Shown: positions 45,649 through 55,005, counted from the first letter of the stretch. The stretch is DNA of 64,000 nt from Fulvivirga sp. M361 (GCF_007097395.1 NZ_VKDC01000002.1:124001-188000); one strand, 5' to 3'. Notes: generated by a model not told the origin, from the sequence alone. Program-made: numbers and translations.

Positions 45649-45656
45649 CAAAACTA
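45649..45656 (-). promoter_or_regulatory. -7 promoter element of HsdR-N gene
   Basis: TAGTTTTG on the minus strand, perfect TAnnTTTG, 6 nt before the ATG at 45642. It implies a leaderless or very short leader. Confidence 0.45.
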
Positions 45657-45744
45657 AGATATCTAATTATTGAAAGGAAATAATGGTGCGCGGATAAGCA
45701 TTATTGTGAACCTACCCAAGGAATCTATTGCATTTTAAAAACAT

Positions 45745-47538
45745 ATGCCCTTAATACCTGTACATATTCAGCCTCATATTGTTCTAGGCATTATAGCATT
45801 GCTATTTATTACTATTTACAAGCAATGGTTAAAACCTACTATTGCCTTTTTATTTGCTTCTATTACATTATTAGTATTGGGACTGATATCTCCTAGCGAT
45901 GTATTGGAAGGTTTTTCCAATGAGGCCATAGCAAGTGTTGTACTGCTTATTCTAATCACCGCAGGAATCAGGGAAAACTTCAATATAGAAATATTTCTAG
46001 ATCGTTTTTTTGGACAAGCCAAGGGTTATAAAGCTTTTTTACTCTCAATGATGGGTAAAGTCGCATTATTATCTTCTTTTACAAACAATACCCCTGTTGT
46101 CATCATTATGACTCCATATGTATTTAACTGGGGCCGAAAAAACAATATTTCACCTTCTAAATTACTCATACCACTATCTTATTCAACCATTTTAGGAGGT
46201 ATGATCACGATGATAGGAACATCTACCACCTTGATCTTGAATGGATTCCTCATAGAAAACAACCTGAGTGAAATAAAGCCTTTAGAACTTTTAATAACCG
46301 GAACAATAGTCGCCATTATATGTATCACATTTTTGGCATTATTCAGTAACCTGCTACTACCAAGTAAAAGAGATATAATAGAACGATTTGAACTTAATAA
46401 GAGAGAATACCTGATTGAAAAACGCCTTAGTAAAAACTCTCCCTTAATAGGAAAAAACATCATAGAAGGTGAGTTAAGAAATTTAAGCGGTGTTTACCTT
46501 GTAGAAATTGTCAGGCAGGAAAATATTATTTCTCCTGTAACTCCTTCAGAAATTATACAAAAAGACGACATTTTGATCTTTGCCGGTAATACCGACAATA
46601 TCATAGATCTTACCCTGGCAAATATTGGCATTGAATTACCCCCAAAACTCACCCCTTCTATCACAGGTAAGCTCAAAGTAGTAGAAACCGTGGTAAGTGC
46701 CAATTCAAGTTTACTTGGTAAAACAATTAAAGAATCTAATTTCCGGGGGCGTTATGATGCGGCTGTAGTAGCTATTCATAGAAATGGCGAAAAACTCAGC
46801 GGCAAAATTGGCAGGATCGCACTTAAAGCCGGAGATGTGTTGCTACTATATACCGGAGATCAGTTTTTAAATAGAGTTGATCTGTATAAAGATCTGTACA
46901 TAATTGCCGGAGATGAAAAAGAAATACAACCGAACAAGAAGAATAAACATAAGTTATTAGCATTATTAGCAGCTGCTGTAATACTATTGGTGAGCCAAAT
47001 TTTCAATCTTTTCGTTTCTCTGCTTATTCTTTTGGCCATAGCAGTTTCATTCAAATTAGTAACACTAAAAAACGTTAAGCGTGATTTAGATATTAATCTT
47101 GTTGTCATTCTTGTTTTATCCATATCTATTGGAGAGGCTATGATAAATACCGGGGCCGGGAAGTTAGTGGCTTCTGCCTTATTAGAATTGCTGGCTGACC
47201 ATGGAAAAGTGGCCGTATTGGCTGGTTTGATGATAATTACCACATTGTTTACCTCACTTATTACAAATATAGGAGCTGTAGCAATCGCTTTTCCACTGGC
47301 ACTGGCTACAGCAATGAAACTAGCCATACCTGGAGATCCTTTTTATCTGGGGATAGCCTTTGCTGCTTCAGCAGCATTTCTGACGCCTATAGGGTATCAA
47401 ACTAATCTCATCGTATATGGCCCAGGTGGATATAACTTCAAAGATTTTCTAAAAATAGGTTTACCGGTGACAGTAATATACCTGGCCGTTTCATTAAGTA
47501 TTATCGTCTTTCTTTACCGGGATTTATTACTGGCCTAA
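45745..47538 (+). CDS. SLC13/DASS family transporter with RCK-C domains
   Basis: 597 residues. The N-terminal membrane half has FTNNTPVVIIMTPYVFNWGR and ILGGMITMIGTSTTLILNGF, the usual hairpin of the SLC13/ArsB superfamily. Two TrkA-C-like (RCK-C) domains sit in the middle (about residues 215-305 and 310-390: SPLIGKNIIEGELRNLSGVY and NSSLLGKTIKESNFRGRYDA). A second membrane half ends with TPIGYQTNLIVYGPGGY. Sodium-driven uptake of dicarboxylate or sulfate is typical. The RCK-C domains may gate the transporter. Confidence 0.9.
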   Translation: MPLIPVHIQPHIVLGIIALLFITIYKQWLKPTIAFLFASITLLVLGLISPSDVLEGFSNEAIASVVLLILITAGIRENFNIEIFLDRFFGQAKGYKAFLLSMMGKVALLSSFTNNTPVVIIMTPYVFNWGRKNNISPSKLLIPLSYSTILGGMITMIGTSTTLILNGFLIENNLSEIKPLELLITGTIVAIICITFLALFSNLLLPSKRDIIERFELNKREYLIEKRLSKNSPLIGKNIIEGELRNLSGVYLVEIVRQENIISPVTPSEIIQKDDILIFAGNTDNIIDLTLANIGIELPPKLTPSITGKLKVVETVVSANSSLLGKTIKESNFRGRYDAAVVAIHRNGEKLSGKIGRIALKAGDVLLLYTGDQFLNRVDLYKDLYIIAGDEKEIQPNKKNKHKLLALLAAAVILLVSQIFNLFVSLLILLAIAVSFKLVTLKNVKRDLDINLVVILVLSISIGEAMINTGAGKLVASALLELLADHGKVAVLAGLMIITTLFTSLITNIGAVAIAFPLALATAMKLAIPGDPFYLGIAFAASAAFLTPIGYQTNLIVYGPGGYNFKDFLKIGLPVTVIYLAVSLSIIVFLYRDLLLA

Positions 47539-48848
47539 GAAGTAGGTTGATTTGTTTTCGGTGTTTTGTGAAAGGGAATCTTAGCGCTGATCAGGAATAC
47601 CAATCCTATTACGAAAAAAATAATCAGCACCAAAACACTATTCCTCATACTATTTGTAATCTGCTCGATGAATCCATAAGAGAACGTTCCTATTACGATC
47701 GATAGGTTATAAGTAACATCATAAAAACTGAAATAAGAAGCATGATCCTGATCATCCGGTGGAATAAGCTTGGCAAAAGTCGCCCTGGAAAGCGATTGAA
47801 TTCCTCCCATAACAGCACCTACTACCACTGCTAACATAAAAAACTGCATTTCAGTCGTAATGAAGTAGGCCCCAACACACGTTAACATCCAAATCAACAC
47901 CATCAGGATCAATGAATAGCTATTTCCCCTTCGGGCTGAAACATAAGAAAACAAATAAGCCCCTGCAATAGCAACCAGTTGGATGATGAGAATAGTTAAA
48001 ATCAGTGAGGCACTCTCCATTTTCAGTTCTTTGGAACCAAAAGAAGCAGCAAGATAAATGACCGTCTGAACACCCATGTTATAAAAGAAAAAAGCCATCA
48101 AAAACAGCTTTACCACTTTCAATGCTTTTACAGTTTTCCAAACCTTTAAAATCTCCTTATACCCGTTAGTGAGCAAATTACCTTGTTGCACATTCGCTGG
48201 CGCCTTATCCTTCAATCGAATGAAAGTGATCTGCGAAAAAGCCATCCACCAGAAGCCTACTGTCAAAAAAGCAAGCCGGGTGGCTACTCCTGCGTCCAGT
48301 AATCCAAACCAATCATATTTTTCAATCATTATCAGGTTAATGATCATAAGTATGACACTTCCGATATATCCAAAAGAGTAACCCCTGGCACTTACATTAT
48401 CTAATCGGTCTTTAGAAGCTATTTCAGGTAAAAAGGCATCATAAAAAACAAGCCCACCACTAAAGCCCACACTTGCTATGATAGAACATATAATGGCCCA
48501 TTCAACGTTTTCACCAGTAAAAAAGAAAAGTCCTATACATGAAGAAGCTCCCAGATACATGAATACCTTCAGAAAGAGTTTTTTCTTCCCACTGTAGTCT
48601 GCTATACCGGATAAAAGGGGTAATATGGCTGCAACAAACAAGAAAGAAAAAGAAAGCGAATAGGAATACAGCACGGTATTAACTACCTGAAAACCAAAAA
48701 AGTCAACAATGTCGTTTCCGTCTTTTCCGGTGGTCACAGTAGTGTAGTAGATCGGGAAAATCGCAGAAGTTATAACTAATGAGTATACAGAATTCGCCCA
48801 GTCAAACATGCACCAGGCATTGATGATTTTTTTATTATTGAGTTCCAT
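47535..48848 (-). CDS. MFS transporter, UMF1 family
   Basis: 437 residues from the ATG at 48848; an in-frame TTG at 48860 is less likely. The N-terminal NAWCMFDWANSVYSLVITSA is the hallmark of the UMF1 (Atg22-like) group. About twelve TMs follow, with GGIQSLSRATFAKLIPPDDQ in the second half. The transported compound is unknown; Atg22 in yeast exports vacuolar amino acids. Convergent with the SLC13 gene, overlapping by 4 bp. Confidence 0.9.
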   Translation of the reverse strand: MELNNKKIINAWCMFDWANSVYSLVITSAIFPIYYTTVTTGKDGNDIVDFFGFQVVNTVLYSYSLSFSFLFVAAILPLLSGIADYSGKKKLFLKVFMYLGASSCIGLFFFTGENVEWAIICSIIASVGFSGGLVFYDAFLPEIASKDRLDNVSARGYSFGYIGSVILMIINLIMIEKYDWFGLLDAGVATRLAFLTVGFWWMAFSQITFIRLKDKAPANVQQGNLLTNGYKEILKVWKTVKALKVVKLFLMAFFFYNMGVQTVIYLAASFGSKELKMESASLILTILIIQLVAIAGAYLFSYVSARRGNSYSLILMVLIWMLTCVGAYFITTEMQFFMLAVVVGAVMGGIQSLSRATFAKLIPPDDQDHASYFSFYDVTYNLSIVIGTFSYGFIEQITNSMRNSVLVLIIFFVIGLVFLISAKIPFHKTPKTNQPTS

Positions 48849-48857
48849 TGTATAAAA

Positions 48858-48890
48858 CAAAAAAAGGGACCTGATGACCAGATACCCTTT
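48858..48890 (-). terminator. Terminator of the exbB-exbD operon
   Basis: On the minus strand AAAGGG-(bulged T)-ATCTG, loop GTCAT, CAGGT-CCCTTT, then a T-run. It lies 32 bp after the last exbD stop and just before the UMF1 gene. Confidence 0.75.
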
Positions 48891-48921
48891 AACTTTAAAT
48901 TATAACGTTTTAAACTACAGG

Positions 48922-49383
48922 TTATTCGTCTAACTCCTGTATAGTGGTGTAAAGGAGCTTACGAGCATTTGCTTTCCTCAATTCGAGTTCACAATCTGCT
49001 ACCAAACCACGTTTCGCTTCTCTATCTACTTTCATTGCGATTGTGATCTGATCTCTTTCTACTTCATTTAATTTATCTTTTTCTGCCGTCACCCATAGAA
49101 TAACATCTTTAGGCTCAATGAAAACATCATTAGCCTGAACACGTGGCTCACTTCCCCACTGGTCGGTCTTTTTAGGCTCACCTATGTACAGGTAGCTTAC
49201 CAGCGATTTTCTTTGAAGCTTCCTCAACTGGGTTGCATCCGGAATTCTCTGTTTTACATTAATGGTTACCTCACGTAATACTGTCGTCACCATAAAGAAA
49301 AACAGTAGCATAAAGATAATATCAGGAAGCGCCGAGGTAGGTATATCCTGTTTTGTATTCGCTTTTTTCTTAAATTTTGACAT
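48922..49383 (-). CDS. exbD: ExbD/TolR-type biopolymer transport protein
   Basis: 153 residues. One N-terminal TM with the family Asp in TSALPDIIFMLLFFFMVTT, then a periplasmic domain. ExbD couples proton flow through ExbB to TonB or Tol. It is the fourth gene of the operon, 1 bp downstream of another exbD. The presence of two distinct ExbD proteins in tandem is common in Bacteroidota. Confidence 0.9.
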   Translation of the reverse strand: MSKFKKKANTKQDIPTSALPDIIFMLLFFFMVTTVLREVTINVKQRIPDATQLRKLQRKSLVSYLYIGEPKKTDQWGSEPRVQANDVFIEPKDVILWVTAEKDKLNEVERDQITIAMKVDREAKRGLVADCELELRKANARKLLYTTIQELDE

Positions 49384-49384
49384 A

Positions 49385-49972
49385 TCAACCTCCTATTTTA
49401 GTGGGTTCTGCAATGGAAAGGTTCATAGGAAACTCTAATGAGCCATCTTTCAACCCACGCCCTTCATCATAAAGTCTTTTATTGTCAGGGTCGGTGAGGT
49501 CGGATGCTATATCACGCCATCTTTTATTCGTAACTCCTATTCTTTCCGCATACATATCATAATAAGCACCCTGAATCTGATCTAGTACTTCAATGAATTT
49601 CTCTTGTGAAGTGCCTCGATCAGTTTTCAAAGAAACAATTGCTTCCTTCGGTGTATCCGAAGATTCCGGATCTCGTCCGTTATTCATAACGAACTCTTTG
49701 ATCATACCCCTTATTTCCGATACATTTTCCAACGGGTCACCTTCTACCAAAAGCTTATCCGCTGAGTTAACCTGTATCTTGAACAGATTTCGCTCTGGTA
49801 TCTTGATATCTATATTTTCGATATCTTCAGGGTTTGGTGGCAACTGAAGACTTAAACCTCTGTCATTTGCTATTGTGGTAGTCACCAAAAAGAAAATCAA
49901 GAGCAGGAAGGCAATATCTGCCATCGAACTTGAATTTATCTCTGGGTTACTCCTTCCTTTATTTCGAGCCAT
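49385..49972 (-). CDS. exbD: ExbD/TolR-type biopolymer transport protein
   Basis: 195 residues. N-terminal TM with SSSMADIAFLLLIFFLVTTT and the conserved Asp, then a larger periplasmic domain. Its ATG overlaps the preceding stop by one base (TAATG), so it is coupled to the 108-aa gene. Likely forms heteromers with the shorter ExbD. Confidence 0.9.
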   Translation of the reverse strand: MARNKGRSNPEINSSSMADIAFLLLIFFLVTTTIANDRGLSLQLPPNPEDIENIDIKIPERNLFKIQVNSADKLLVEGDPLENVSEIRGMIKEFVMNNGRDPESSDTPKEAIVSLKTDRGTSQEKFIEVLDQIQGAYYDMYAERIGVTNKRWRDIASDLTDPDNKRLYDEGRGLKDGSLEFPMNLSIAEPTKIGG

Positions 49973-50298
49973 TATTTAAATGCTTTATTAATTTCTGTGA
50001 ACACAATACCTACAAGTGCTGCTATAAACAGTATATACATTGTAATTAATGCACCTCCCACTGCTTTGCTTACACTACCGCTAACGCCAGCCACTACAGC
50101 TCTTGCATTAACTGCATCTCCAGCCATTGACCATGAGATCAGGAACAAAACACCAATACCTACAATAGCTAATAACGGCTTAACCAATGACTTTGGATCA
50201 CCAAGTGAATTAACTATAGGCAAAACAACTGCGGACACGATAGCTATAAAAACAAGAATATAAGCTACCCAAAGTCCAATGTCTACAAAATTTTCCAT
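49972..50298 (-). CDS. Small membrane protein of ExbBD operon
   Basis: 108 residues with three hydrophobic segments (about 8-30, 36-60, 80-104) separated by short polar loops. I know no defined function, though small membrane proteins at this position recur in Bacteroidota exbB-exbD operons. It is placed between ExbB and the two ExbDs with tight spacing (18 bp and a 1-base overlap). An accessory subunit of the motor complex is a reasonable inference. Confidence 0.75.
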   Translation of the reverse strand: MENFVDIGLWVAYILVFIAIVSAVVLPIVNSLGDPKSLVKPLLAIVGIGVLFLISWSMAGDAVNARAVVAGVSGSVSKAVGGALITMYILFIAALVGIVFTEINKAFK

Positions 50299-50316
50299 AT
50301 GATAAGGCTTAGGTGT

Positions 50317-51144
50317 TTATTTAGACAATTTGTGCTTTACCAAAAGGTCAACTAAAGTAATAGATGCATCTTCCATTTGATTTACAAGTGAATCAATTTT
50401 TGATACCAGGTAATTGTAGAATACTTGCAGAATAATACCAACAATAAGACCTGCCACTGTGGTAAGTAGGGCTACTTTAATACCGTTCGCCACAATTTGA
50501 GGCGAAATATCACCTGCTGCCTCGATAGCATCAAATGCACCGATCATACCAATTACAGTACCCATGAAACCAAGCATTGGGGCAAGTGCTATAAATAATG
50601 ATACCCAAACCAGTCCTCTTTCCAGTCTTCCCATTTCTACTGATCCGTAGGCGATAATAGATTTTTCAACCATCTCAATACCCTCTGACATACGCATTAA
50701 TCCTTGTGTAAAAATCGATGCTACAGGCCCTCGGGTACCTCTGGTTACTTCTTTTGCAGCTTCAACACCTCCATTAGCCAATGCATCTTCTACCGTAGCT
50801 AATAATTTGTCTGTATTTGTAGTTGCAAGATTCAATGTAATGATTCTTTCAATAGAAATAGCCAGACCAATAATTAAACAAAGAAGTACAGGCGTCATAA
50901 ACTGCCAATCTCCTTCAATGAATTTATCTTTGATTATTTGGTGAAAAGACTCTTGAACTTCTTCATCAACAATTGACTCTTCTTGTGCAGGCTCTTCAAT
51001 CGGCGTCTCTTCAACAGCTGCTTCTTCTGTGGCAGTTGAATCAACTTCAGTTCCGGTTGTATCTGCCGACTCCTCTTGGGCTTGAGTATTGTAGCCAAGC
51101 GTTAAAATTCCAGCAAGGGCCAATAATGCAAATAGTTTTTTCAT
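50317..51144 (-). CDS. exbB: MotA/TolQ/ExbB proton channel family protein
   Basis: 275 residues. A signal-like N-terminus ending TQAQ is followed by an acidic Glu-rich linker (24-66), three TMs and the proton-channel signature APMLGFMGTVIGMIGAFDAI. It forms the pentameric stator that powers TonB. The acidic linker between signal and TM1 is an unusual extension compared with classic ExbB. It opens the operon, and a hairpin lies in its leader. Confidence 0.93.
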   Translation of the reverse strand: MKKLFALLALAGILTLGYNTQAQEESADTTGTEVDSTATEEAAVEETPIEEPAQEESIVDEEVQESFHQIIKDKFIEGDWQFMTPVLLCLIIGLAISIERIITLNLATTNTDKLLATVEDALANGGVEAAKEVTRGTRGPVASIFTQGLMRMSEGIEMVEKSIIAYGSVEMGRLERGLVWVSLFIALAPMLGFMGTVIGMIGAFDAIEAAGDISPQIVANGIKVALLTTVAGLIVGIILQVFYNYLVSKIDSLVNQMEDASITLVDLLVKHKLSK

Positions 51145-51161
51145 AATTCAAGTTTTAAGTT

Positions 51162-51184
51162 ACTTCCTCTATGCAAGAGGAAGT
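51162..51184 (-). promoter_or_regulatory. Hairpin in exbB leader
   Basis: ACTTCCTCT-ATGCA-AGAGGAAGT: a perfect 9-bp stem with 5-nt loop, 17 nt before the exbB ATG and without a T-run. It stands between tRNA-Ser and exbB. It could be a 5' UTR regulatory or stabilising structure, or the end signal of tRNA processing. A TAACTTTA -7-like element lies upstream at about 51214-51221. Confidence 0.5.
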
Positions 51185-51240
51185 TGTTAGACGATTAAGT
51201 GATTATTGTTTAAAGTTAATTATAAAGTTCTAAATTTCTG

Positions 51241-51328
51241 CGGAGAGGGAGGGATTCGAACCCCCGGTACCCTTTTGGGGCACACTCACTTTCCAGGCGA
51301 GCACCTTCAACCACTCGGTCACCTCTCC
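51241..51328 (-). tRNA. tRNA-Ser (anticodon GGA)
   Basis: 88 nt on the minus strand. Acceptor stem GGAGAGG pairs with CCTCTCC, discriminator G. The anticodon loop CTGGAAA contains GGA. The long variable arm (GTGTGCCCCAAAAGGGTAC) is typical of class II serine tRNAs, and the T-loop is GGTTCGAATCC. CCA is not fully encoded (GCA at the end). Confidence 0.97.
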
Positions 51329-51411
51329 AAATGCAAGCCTTCCGCTCACGAGAATCACAAATAAATCAATAAAAAACACTTTATGCAAGCATACAATAGA
51401 TTTAAATAGGC

Positions 51412-52488
51412 CTAATTAAGGCTTAATTCCCCACATTTTGAGGCATTTATTTTCAAACTGATTTCTGTCATATCTTTTTCATCTCCCAGTATAATCATCA
51501 GCTTGGTAATAGCGGCTTCAAGCGTCATGTCCATACCGCCTACCACTCCAATTTCTTTTAGTCGTTTGCTCGTTTCATATCTTCCCTGCATCACCGTCCC
51601 CCCCGGGCATTGGGATATATTTACCACAGTTATCCCTTTTTTTATAGCCTCTTCAATCAACTCAATCAACCAGTTTGCGGTAGGAGCATTCCCTGCACCA
51701 AACGTTTCTAACACAACTCCCCTTAATCCGTCACAGCCCAAAACAGAGGTAACATATGACTTGGTCATACCCGGGTACAGTTTCAGTATAGCTACATTAT
51801 TGTCAAAACGATCATGTAATATGAGATCGTGCTTTTTATTACTTTTCAAAATGGCTGACCGATTATAGTTGATTACCACACCAGACTCGGCTAAAGCTGC
51901 ATAATTCTCTGACTCGAATGCGTCAAAGTATAAGCTTTCCACTTTTTTAGATCGGTTACCACGGAATAGTTTATAGTCAAAAAAGATACACACTTCAGGT
52001 ACAATGGCAGCTCCATTCTCTTTGGCCGCTGCAATTTCAATTGCCGTTATAACGTTTTCCCTCGCATCGGACCTAAAAGAAGAAATGGGAAGCTGGGCAC
52101 CGGTAAATATGACAGGTTTAGATAAATTCTCCAGCATAAAACTTAAAGCCGAAGCCGAGTAAGCCATGGTATCCGTGCCATGTAAAACCACAAATCCATC
52201 GAAATTATCATACTCCGAATAGATTAGCTTTCCAATCTGGACCCACTCCGTCGGAGAAATATCTGAACTGTCAATAGGGACTTCAAAAGAGATTACCGTC
52301 AGGTTGAGTTCCAGTTGTCGCAGTGAAGGCACATGGTCTAAAATTGAAGAAAAATCAAAGGGCTTAAGTGCCCCCTGAGCATCATGTATCATGCCCAATG
52401 TACCTCCCGTATAAATGATCAATATCGATGCCTCAGGGGGTTTTGGCGCTGAAGTAATGATATTAATTCTATTATATCGCATGCGCAT
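51412..52488 (-). CDS. ansA: Type I L-asparaginase
   Basis: 358 residues. IIYTGGTLGMI near residue 24 contains the first catalytic Thr, and VVLHGTDTMAYSASALSFML the second Thr-Asp pair. ISQCPGGTVMQGRYE is also conserved. No signal peptide, so the cytosolic type I enzyme is expected; it hydrolyses L-asparagine to aspartate and ammonia. The start overlaps tatD by 17 bp. It is the last gene of the long minus-strand run. Confidence 0.93.
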   Translation of the reverse strand: MRMRYNRINIITSAPKPPEASILIIYTGGTLGMIHDAQGALKPFDFSSILDHVPSLRQLELNLTVISFEVPIDSSDISPTEWVQIGKLIYSEYDNFDGFVVLHGTDTMAYSASALSFMLENLSKPVIFTGAQLPISSFRSDARENVITAIEIAAAKENGAAIVPEVCIFFDYKLFRGNRSKKVESLYFDAFESENYAALAESGVVINYNRSAILKSNKKHDLILHDRFDNNVAILKLYPGMTKSYVTSVLGCDGLRGVVLETFGAGNAPTANWLIELIEEAIKKGITVVNISQCPGGTVMQGRYETSKRLKEIGVVGGMDMTLEAAITKLMIILGDEKDMTEISLKINASKCGELSLN

Positions 52489-53254
52489 CTACTTTAAATA
52501 GTTGAAAAGCATTACCGGTAGTTTTATTAGCTACTTCTTCTAAAGAGCATTGTTTTATGGTAGCGACCCTTTCAGCCACAAATGACACATACGAAGGCTC
52601 ATTTCTTTTACCTCTATGGGGAACAGGCGCCAGGTAAGGGCTGTCCGTTTCAAGCACAATATGCTCCAGGTCTATTTCAGGCAGCACTTTGTCTAACCCG
52701 CCATTCTTGAAGGTGCTTACTCCGCCAATACCCAGGTAAAAGCCTAATTCAATGATCTTATTGGCTTGTATCACATCACCCGTGTAACAATGAAAGATAC
52801 CTGTAAGTGTGTCATCAGCGTGTCGGGCTACAAGTTCAATGGTTTCTTCAATAGATTCTCTACAGTGAATAACAACAGGTATATTGTATTCTTTAGCCCA
52901 GTTAAGCTGAATAGAAAATGCTTCCTGCTGTTGTGCCCAAAAGGTTTTGTCCCAATGCAGATCTGTCCCTATTTCACCAATCGCTACAAATTTTCTTTTC
53001 GTAAGCCATTCTTCCACGAGGTAGAGCTCCTTTTCAAATTTCTTATCCACCGAACAAGGATGAAGCCCCATCATAGCAATACACTGATCATACCTGGTCT
53101 CCAACTCCATCATATTATCAATTGTAGAATGATCAATATTGGGCATGTATATCTTCTCTATCCGAGCTTCCTCCGCTCGCTCCATTACCTCGTGGATATC
53201 TTTACTAAAAGCATCAAGGTAAATATGAGCGTGGGTGTCTACTAGCGCATTCAT
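52472..53254 (-). CDS. TatD family metal-dependent hydrolase
   Basis: 260 residues from the ATG at 53254. Metal ligands are visible: DTHAH (His-x-His), GEIGTDLHW (Glu), VIHCRES, FHCYTGD and VLETDSPYLAP. The family acts as 3'-5' DNA exonuclease or other phosphodiesterase in DNA repair and turnover. It lies 47 bp downstream of the GT2 gene and overlaps ansA by 17 bp. Confidence 0.93.
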   Translation of the reverse strand: MNALVDTHAHIYLDAFSKDIHEVMERAEEARIEKIYMPNIDHSTIDNMMELETRYDQCIAMMGLHPCSVDKKFEKELYLVEEWLTKRKFVAIGEIGTDLHWDKTFWAQQQEAFSIQLNWAKEYNIPVVIHCRESIEETIELVARHADDTLTGIFHCYTGDVIQANKIIELGFYLGIGGVSTFKNGGLDKVLPEIDLEHIVLETDSPYLAPVPHRGKRNEPSYVSFVAERVATIKQCSLEEVANKTTGNAFQLFKVDAHAI

Positions 53255-53301
53255 CAAGTCAATAATAGTTGCATTTACAAAAAGTCACAATTCCGGCAAA
53301 A

Positions 53302-54384
53302 TTAATATTTCCTTCCTTTCCATTGGATTTTAACAGGAAGAATATAAAATATAGAAGACAGTGACGAAATCAGCCCTAAATAGATATCAAAGAATATAAG
53401 ATGGAGCCAATTAAGAGTGGAAGATAGTTTCCTCACCATTATTAATAAGAATAATGACTGCAATAGTGACTTCAAAATAAAAACAGGTAAAGCATACCTC
53501 CAGTTAATAAAAAATAATATCAGAAGAGCAGGATAATAAAGAGCCTGCACAAACAGTAGTAATAATGTTGATATCGGTAACTGTACTGCCCCTTTCATCC
53601 ATCTTTTTCTTTGATGTAATAATTGACGCAACGTGCGAGCTGGTCTGGAAATTGCCAGGGCTGCGGGGGTGACCACATGATGTAGCACAAATCCTCTGGC
53701 CGCTACCTGCCTGAATAATTCATAATCCTCCGTGACGGAAAAAGGGATAGACTCATAGCCACCTACCGCGTCATAAGCTTCCTTTGTAACATACATATTA
53801 TTACCCATTGCTGTAAGGGGCATACCTAAATCGGTTACACTTTTTACCATACCAAGTGCTAACAGCCAATGCATATTTTGCCAGGACGATTCGACAGAAG
53901 TTGTACCGATAACTATCCCTACATTTTCTTTCCGAGCACCTAATAAGGCTTGTATCCAGTTTTTATGAACAGCACAGTCAGCATCCGTAATAAAATAAAT
54001 ATCACCTTTCGCCTTTTTAGCAAGGTGAGCCAGTACATTAGGTTTACCTTGTGCAATTCCCAGCTGTCTATTGACCTGGTAAATATTTACATGGTCCTCT
54101 TCTTCACAAAGTTTGCGAAGGATTTCCCATGTCATATCAGTAGATTGATCATCTCCTATTAAAATCTCCAATTGGTCACTGGGGTAATCAAGTTCTATAA
54201 GAGATCGAACACAACGCTCAATATTCTTTTCCTCATTTCTGGCTGCTACCAAAACAGATACCGAAGGATATTCGGATGACTTAACCGGATAGTTTTTAAA
54301 ATTGAAGAACAGGGCTAAAAGTAATATAAGATCAGCTACCGTTACCAAGCCAACGATACTTAACACTATCCAATAAAGGGTCAT
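53302..54384 (-). CDS. Processive-type family 2 glycosyltransferase
   Basis: 360 residues. N-terminal TM, then GT-A domain: SVLVAARNEEKNIERCVRSL, GDDQSTD, TDADC, EDYEL and the HQRKRW (Q-x-x-R-W) motif of processive beta-glycosyltransferases; C-terminal TMs (about 270-350). It would polymerise or transfer a sugar at the cytoplasmic membrane. Its ATG overlaps the deacetylase stop by 4 bp, so both probably act on one glycan. Confidence 0.88.
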   Translation of the reverse strand: MTLYWIVLSIVGLVTVADLILLLALFFNFKNYPVKSSEYPSVSVLVAARNEEKNIERCVRSLIELDYPSDQLEILIGDDQSTDMTWEILRKLCEEEDHVNIYQVNRQLGIAQGKPNVLAHLAKKAKGDIYFITDADCAVHKNWIQALLGARKENVGIVIGTTSVESSWQNMHWLLALGMVKSVTDLGMPLTAMGNNMYVTKEAYDAVGGYESIPFSVTEDYELFRQVAARGFVLHHVVTPAALAISRPARTLRQLLHQRKRWMKGAVQLPISTLLLLFVQALYYPALLILFFINWRYALPVFILKSLLQSLFLLIMVRKLSSTLNWLHLIFFDIYLGLISSLSSIFYILPVKIQWKGRKY

Positions 54385-55004
54385 AGAGTATTAAATAAAA
54401 AGCCCTGTGAAAGTAGTTCATCAATGTACCTTGGCAGTGTATAATTCAGGTTTTTCTCAGCCTTGACATTATCATGAAACAATATTATAGATCCATCAGA
54501 AGTAGCTTTTAGGGAATTTTTCAGGCAGATCTCAGGGGTCATTTTTGAACTAAAGTCCCAGGTAAGGACATCCCACATCACTATCTCATAATTTTGACAA
54601 ATCTCTTTGATCTGACTTCGTTTGATCATACCATAAGGGGGCCTGAAAAGCATTTTATTTGAACTGAAAGGTTTGAGATAAGTCGCACATTCTTCAATGT
54701 TGCTCGCATAATGTAGATTATTGGTCTTCCATCCGTTTAAGTGATTGTACGTATGATTTGCCAGAATGTGCCCTTCTTCCACTGCTCGTTGCGCAATATC
54801 TCCATGTTTTCTTAAGTTATCACCAACGCAAAAAAAAGTAGCCTTTACATCATATTTATTCAGTGTATCTAAAACAAATGGGGTTAATTCAGGGATAGGA
54901 CCATCATCGAAGGTCAGGAACACTTCTTTTTTATCCGTTCTTTTATGCCAGGTGAGCCCAGGATATAGGGCACGAAGGAAACGTGGAGTTTTATGAAGTG
55001 GCAT
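54381..55004 (-). CDS. Polysaccharide deacetylase (NodB/CE4)
   Basis: 207 residues. NodB motifs: TFDDGP (31-36), metal His84 and His88 in NHTYNH, RPPYG and the late LFHDN. It should remove N-acetyl groups from a polysaccharide such as poly-N-acetylglucosamine or peptidoglycan. No signal peptide is obvious, so the location is uncertain. The 1-bp gap to the phosphatase and the 4-bp overlap with GT2 indicate an operon. Confidence 0.9.
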   Translation of the reverse strand: MPLHKTPRFLRALYPGLTWHKRTDKKEVFLTFDDGPIPELTPFVLDTLNKYDVKATFFCVGDNLRKHGDIAQRAVEEGHILANHTYNHLNGWKTNNLHYASNIEECATYLKPFSSNKMLFRPPYGMIKRSQIKEICQNYEIVMWDVLTWDFSSKMTPEICLKNSLKATSDGSIILFHDNVKAEKNLNYTLPRYIDELLSQGFLFNTL

Positions 55005-55005
55005 A

